DNA of 28,400 nucleotides from JAQIBY01 sp051747965 (GTDB lineage Bacteria; Bacteroidota; Bacteroidia; Bacteroidales; ML635J-15), in NCBI GenBank assembly GCA_051747965.1, contig JBNJGS010000031.1, positions 1 through 28,400 of the forward strand. Reading direction: 5' to 3'. A program made the position numbers and the translations under genes. Under the pieces are notes generated by a model. The model was not told the origin of the DNA, ran no database searches, and saw only the letters and a program-made list of their open reading frames with translations. Below are positions 25,299-28,400 of this stretch, one piece after another. The first letter of the stretch is position 1; each line of letters begins with the position of its first letter.

Positions 25299-25479
25299 TT
25301 AATTACAATTTTCATCATGCAAAGACAGCCCATCACCCTGGTCAATAACATTATTTAAATCCCAGGCTTGATCTTGTGAATCATTCATTAATGGTTCTTT
25401 TTCACATTGCCAAAAAGCAAAAAGAATAAAAATACCGAGTAGAAGTTTAGTTGTGTTGTGTTGTGTTGTGTTGTGTCAT
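25299..25479 (-). CDS. Tiny lipoprotein, out of frame with its start (phase-OFF candidate)
   Basis: An ATG at 25479 runs straight into five CACAA copies and, in its own frame, meets TAA at 25449-25447 after ten codons. In the adjacent frame the DNA after the repeat encodes TKLLLGIFILFAFWQCEKEP and continues for about 33 more residues to TAA at 25301-25299: a hydrophobic segment, a lipobox-like Cys followed by EKEP as in many Bacteroidota lipoproteins, then an acidic tail. That frame has an in-frame TGA just upstream and no start codon of its own. With six (or three) repeat copies the ATG would be in frame and give a complete lipoprotein of 55-60 residues. Gain or loss of pentamers by slippage could switch it. 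The alternative is a simple pseudogene. Confidence 0.6.
25451..25475 (-). repeat. Pentanucleotide tandem repeat (CACAA)5
   Basis: Five perfect copies of TTGTG on the plus strand (CACAA on the minus strand), one base after the ATG of the lipoprotein frame. A five-base unit changes the reading frame with each copy gained or lost. Copy numbers 3, 6 and 9 put ATG in the lipoprotein frame, while 4 and 5 do not. Confidence 0.95.
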
Positions 25480-25502
25480 AATTGAAATGTTTTTGGTTTG
25501 TA

Positions 25503-25510
25503 CAATAATA
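25503..25510 (-). promoter_or_regulatory. Possible -7 box TATTATTG of the lipoprotein/beta-barrel unit
   Basis: On the minus strand TATTATTG, one mismatch from TAnnTTTG and identical to the octamer proposed for gdhA, lies 23 nt before the ATG at 25479. A TTTG further upstream is at a shorter spacing than usual (15 nt), so the call is weak. Confidence 0.3.
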
Positions 25511-25566
25511 CAATAAATATTTAAACAAAACACGATAAAATTATTTTTATATATTCTTTTTGCTCT

Positions 25567-25767
25567 ACTATCATTTTTATGGTTGGATGTCAATATCTCC
25601 AAAGTAATCATTAGCGCACTTCCAAGGTTCCCCAAAGGCCCCAAACCTCTGCCGCAAAACCTGACTTTCTGCATCTTACCGTTTAATCCTTCTGCCATTG
25701 GGCTTGTAAGCTTGCTAACAAACACATTTGCCACACTTTCTATATGCCCAACACATATCCTGATTAC
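25567..25767 (-). pseudogene. Transposase C-terminal fragment (ISL3-like DDE)
   Basis: The frame open from 25767 downward encodes about 65 residues including SPMAEGLNGKMQKVRFCGRG and then GNLGSALMI. This resembles the C-terminal end of ISL3-type transposases, where AEGLN-x-KIQ-x(n)-GRGF precedes FRxALM. A stop bounds it upstream, no N-terminal or central DDE region is found nearby, and no flanking inverted repeats are seen. It is a decayed insertion-sequence remnant. Confidence 0.6.
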
Positions 25768-25782
25768 TTACAATTTTATTAG

Positions 25783-25965
25783 CACTCCCTCATCGATTCC
25801 TTATTTACAATCGATCATTTGCCTGCAACAAGGGATGAAGTTATGGAATCTGGTATTTTGTCCCTGAAAACATACAAACAAATTCCGGGCATCATCATGG
25901 AAATGTCAAAAGACGGAGCGGTAATCCGTAAAGCAATCAAAGTTGATGATCAATGTGAGTGGTAA
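25783..25965 (+). pseudogene. Unidentified short coding remnant
   Basis: After a TAG at 25780 one plus-strand frame stays open for 60 codons to TAA at 25963, and its later part has a natural amino-acid mix (for example PATRDEVMESGILSLKTYKQ and IRKAIKVDDQCEW). There is no good start codon at the beginning of the frame; the first Met is internal. I do not recognise the family. It may be the 3' end of a lost gene. Confidence 0.3.
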
Positions 25966-25990
25966 ATGTTTTAGGGCTTGTAAGAAAACA

Positions 25991-26539
25991 CTACCGGTTA
26001 AAGAGCACCCCAAGCCTCACCTGATGCGACCGTATAGCAGAATCATGCTTAGTAAACCCCAAGAGATAGGCATATTGGGCAAAAAACGTGATTTTATCCG
26101 TGATGAAATATTCCAGGCTTATTTCGGGACTCATCAGGGTGATGGTTTGCTTACGGAGGTGAGCCTCAGTAATGGTATCGCCTGAGATTTCAGTTACGAT
26201 CAGGCTTTTTTGTTTGCCACCGCCAAAAAACAAACCGGCACTCCAGCGTGTACGCTCCCGGTATTTGTATACTCCTGCAGAAAGACCACCATAACTCAGG
26301 CTCGCGTAGGATGGCGATTTTTGAAAAAGTATATCAGCTTTATAGGAAGCCCCCTGACCACTGATGTACAGGTTTTTTACCGGATAAAACCTGAGCATGC
26401 CACCAAGACCATGGGAGCCATTCAGTTCAGACCCGTTATTGTATTGGTAAAACATTCCGCCTGAATAGCGCGTGCTGTCCTTCTGCGCCGACAGCGTAAG
26501 GCTAAACACAAGAGCAAAACTCAAAAACAATAAACGCAT
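25991..26539 (-). CDS. Small outer-membrane beta-barrel-like protein, function unknown
   Basis: This 182-residue protein begins with a clear signal peptide (RLLFLSFALVFSLTLSAQ) and continues in amphipathic strands rich in Gly, Tyr and Ser up to its end at LFNR, as in eight-stranded outer-membrane barrels. No specific family is recognised. It starts 2 nt after the stop of the MORN/YwqK-repeat gene, so both are co-transcribed and perhaps act together at the cell surface. Confidence 0.68.
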   Translation of the reverse strand: MRLLFLSFALVFSLTLSAQKDSTRYSGGMFYQYNNGSELNGSHGLGGMLRFYPVKNLYISGQGASYKADILFQKSPSYASLSYGGLSAGVYKYRERTRWSAGLFFGGGKQKSLIVTEISGDTITEAHLRKQTITLMSPEISLEYFITDKITFFAQYAYLLGFTKHDSAIRSHQVRLGVLFNR

Positions 26540-26541
26540 AA

Positions 26542-28338
26542 CTACCTGTCAAAGTCAATTTTATCACCACGATCAACCTTCACATCCACAGCACGATCGC
26601 CTTTAAATTTAGCTTCGTACATCACCTCGCCGCGGTGGGTATAATACACCACTTTACCTTCCTTGCTGCCGTGCTTGTAGTCGATTTCGGATTTCAGACT
26701 ACCGTGGTCATACCAGGTTTTCCAGGTACCGTGTGGCTCTCCTTCTTCATCGTAGGTTTCCTCGCGAACAAGATCCCCGTGCTGGTTATACATTTTCCAA
26801 GTACCCACCTTGTTTCCATAATTGTATTCTCCCTCCTGTAGCTTTTTTCCTTTCAGTGAAAACTTCTTATATTTTCCATGCAGTACAGGCTTTCTGTCAT
26901 AAGCATAATCTTCAGACCAATCCTGATTATCCGATTCTACAAGGGTATAGTTTTCCACCAGCTCTTTTTCTCCGTTGGGATAATAATAAACGGCTTTTCC
27001 TGACTGTAATCCATCTTCGTAATTGACTTCTGATTTTTTGATGCCGGTTTCGTAATAACTGGTCCACTTACCCTGCATAATACCGCCTGTATAATGGCCT
27101 ACAAGCTTTAGTTGACCATTTTCGTAGTATTCTTTCCACTCACCGATCTGGATACCATTATCGTAATTGCCTTCCCTGAAAACAGTTCCGTCTTCATACC
27201 AGATTGTATAATCTCCGTGTCTTTTATCGTTTTGGAAATCTATCTTTTTCCATACGGATCCGTCATCATACCAGTAGGTCCAGGTTCCGGTCATTTTACC
27301 CATATTATACTCACCCTGGTTCCCCTTATTCCCGGAACTCGAATAATATGTCCATGTACCGTGTTGTGTGTCATTTTTAAAGTTACCGGCCATGTCTTTT
27401 GTGCCGTCGGAATGGTACCATTTGGCTTCACCGGATTTATCACCGTGTACAAAATTCATTTCGGCTTCAACCTGATTGTTTGGATAATATTTTGTCTGGC
27501 TGCCATGGCGGGTACCCAGGTTGTAATTTGATACATTTCTGATTTCACCGTCTTTGTAATAGAATCTCCACTCTCCGTGTTTAAGTCCGTTTTTCAGACG
27601 GCCTTCCATGGCAAGGTTTCCGTTGGGATACCAGACCTTATTTTCACCGTTTTCGTAATTGAGAATGGATTTTTTGGTACCGTCCTGAAAAAACTCGGTC
27701 CACGTGCCGCTGCGTTCGCCTTTGTTAAATTCCCCTTTAGCGGCAATTTCTCCGTTTTCATGGTAAAATTTCCACTGACCGGATTCCCGCCCACCCAGCA
27801 GGTTGCCTTCCCGGCGCTTTGTGCCATCCTCATAATACCCGATAAAATGCCCGTCTCCGTTTTTTACGGTTTGCTCTCCCTTAATATTCCACGCATCCGT
27901 AATGGTACGTTGATCCTTATCATAATCCAAACGGTACATGCTCTGCCCGTTTTTAAAGTAATACATCCAGGTGCTGTCTTTCTGGTCGTCGGAAAACCGT
28001 CCTTCTACTTTCAACTGTCCATTAGGATACCATTCTTTGTACTCACCCATTTGCACACCATCACGGAAATTTCCTTCATTTTTTTTGCCGTTACCGGGAT
28101 AATAATAAATCAACTTTCCATTGACAATACCTTCATTGTAATCGACCTCCTGTACCAGTTGACCATCTTTGTTGTAATATTTCCATCGGCCAAATTCCAG
28201 GCCCATTTTCGTCATACCTTCACTTTCAACAGTGCCGTCTTTGTAGGTAAAGGATTTATTTTCATATTCCTGAGCTGTGAGGCTATGCGGGATAACCATC
28301 AACAAAACAATCACTAAACGGAGATGCTTCATATTCAT
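26542..28338 (-). CDS. Exported MORN/YwqK-repeat protein
   Basis: Starting at ATG 28338 or ATG 28332 (both followed by the signal peptide KHLRLVIVLLMVIPHSLTAQ), the protein has about 598 residues. After the signal it is almost entirely made of some twenty tandem repeats of 22-25 residues with the pattern G-x-W-x-x-Y/W-Y-x-x-G-x-x-x-x-E-x-x-Y-x-x-G, the MORN_2 / YwqK type. The ORF runs upstream to 28377, but the extra residues would bury the signal and the TAAATTTG box at 28348-28355 lies inside them. Proteins of this class are common in Bacteroidota and sometimes labelled toxin-antitoxin YwqK antitoxins; here the export signal makes a periplasmic or surface binding role more likely. The small barrel gene follows by 2 nt. 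Confidence 0.85.
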   Translation of the reverse strand: MNMKHLRLVIVLLMVIPHSLTAQEYENKSFTYKDGTVESEGMTKMGLEFGRWKYYNKDGQLVQEVDYNEGIVNGKLIYYYPGNGKKNEGNFRDGVQMGEYKEWYPNGQLKVEGRFSDDQKDSTWMYYFKNGQSMYRLDYDKDQRTITDAWNIKGEQTVKNGDGHFIGYYEDGTKRREGNLLGGRESGQWKFYHENGEIAAKGEFNKGERSGTWTEFFQDGTKKSILNYENGENKVWYPNGNLAMEGRLKNGLKHGEWRFYYKDGEIRNVSNYNLGTRHGSQTKYYPNNQVEAEMNFVHGDKSGEAKWYHSDGTKDMAGNFKNDTQHGTWTYYSSSGNKGNQGEYNMGKMTGTWTYWYDDGSVWKKIDFQNDKRHGDYTIWYEDGTVFREGNYDNGIQIGEWKEYYENGQLKLVGHYTGGIMQGKWTSYYETGIKKSEVNYEDGLQSGKAVYYYPNGEKELVENYTLVESDNQDWSEDYAYDRKPVLHGKYKKFSLKGKKLQEGEYNYGNKVGTWKMYNQHGDLVREETYDEEGEPHGTWKTWYDHGSLKSEIDYKHGSKEGKVVYYTHRGEVMYEAKFKGDRAVDVKVDRGDKIDFDR

Positions 28339-28347
28339 GATTTTTGA

Positions 28348-28355
28348 CAAATTTA
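28348..28355 (-). promoter_or_regulatory. Candidate -7 box TAAATTTG of the MORN-repeat gene
   Basis: A perfect TAnnTTTG octamer on the minus strand, 9 nt before the ATG at 28338 and 15 nt before the ATG at 28332. A TTG lies 23 nt upstream, slightly beyond the usual spacing. The short leader favours 28332 as the start. Confidence 0.45.
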
Positions 28356-28400
28356 CATAAAAATAAACGCACAGCATCCAATTTGATTGTTGGTTATTAA

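Larger units (their letters stand above)
25480..25990. other. Accessory gap with gene remnants
   Basis: 511 bases between the lipoprotein frame and the second beta-barrel gene. It holds the promoter side of the lipoprotein, a transposase fragment on the minus strand (about 25567-25767) and a short gene-like frame on the plus strand (25783-25965). No intact gene is visible. Confidence 0.6.

Noticed and set aside
26542..28338. Cytoplasmic YwqK antitoxin of a toxin-antitoxin pair
   Set aside because: The protein has a signal peptide and its neighbour is a barrel-like exported protein, not a toxin.

Overview
The window reads as chromosomal DNA of a Bacteroidota bacterium, probably an anaerobic or facultative member of the Bacteroidales/Marinilabiliales side. 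This rests on several -7 promoter boxes of the TAnnTTTG type, weak Shine-Dalgarno signals, beta-barrel and lipoprotein genes of Bacteroidota style, a type I mannose-6-phosphate isomerase, a dimeric glycyl-tRNA synthetase and large MORN/YwqK-repeat proteins. The phylum call is fairly firm; the order is an inference.

Region 1 (about 1-8150, minus strand) is redox and nitrogen metabolism. gdhA (NADP-type glutamate dehydrogenase) ends at a clear terminator. It is followed by three genes encoding a NuoE/HydC-like, a NuoF/HydB-like and a very large NuoG-GltD fusion subunit. This set matches the domain plan of the Stn family of electron-bifurcating transhydrogenases described in Sporomusa, rather than a hydrogenase, formate dehydrogenase or Complex I. 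A ferritin-like (rubrerythrin-type) protein closes the unit, before a second terminator. The complex would balance NADH, ferredoxin and NADPH, and the neighbouring gdhA product uses NADPH.

Region 2 (8498-11923) holds manA (minus) and, divergently, udk, a DEDDy 3'-5' exonuclease and a flippase-like membrane protein (plus). Region 3 (11914-16650, minus) holds a membrane-anchored GT2 glycosyltransferase and two large GT-C-like membrane proteins that share a short C-terminal tail.

Region 4 (16773-24100, minus) is a tight transcription unit: glyS, a LysM/SLT-domain protein, two SGNH-hydrolase-fold proteins and an MBOAT acyltransferase, with 1-4 nt overlaps or short gaps. It looks like a cell-envelope O-acylation module. 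The SLT protein has Lys where the catalytic Glu should be, so it may be a peptidoglycan-binding pseudo-enzyme.

Region 5 (24146-28338) is accessory. It holds a non-coding element of about 280 bp with nested inverted repeats, a beta-barrel gene preceded by a tiny lipoprotein frame, a transposase fossil, a second beta-barrel protein and a large MORN/YwqK-repeat protein. The lipoprotein frame begins in a pentanucleotide repeat, (CACAA)5. Its start codon is out of frame with five copies and would be in frame with three or six, so this looks like a phase-variable lipoprotein in the OFF state.

The most interesting observations are the Stn-like complex next to gdhA, the pentanucleotide-switched lipoprotein, the pseudo-lytic transglycosylase in the O-acylation operon, the nested inverted-repeat element and the shared C-terminal tail.
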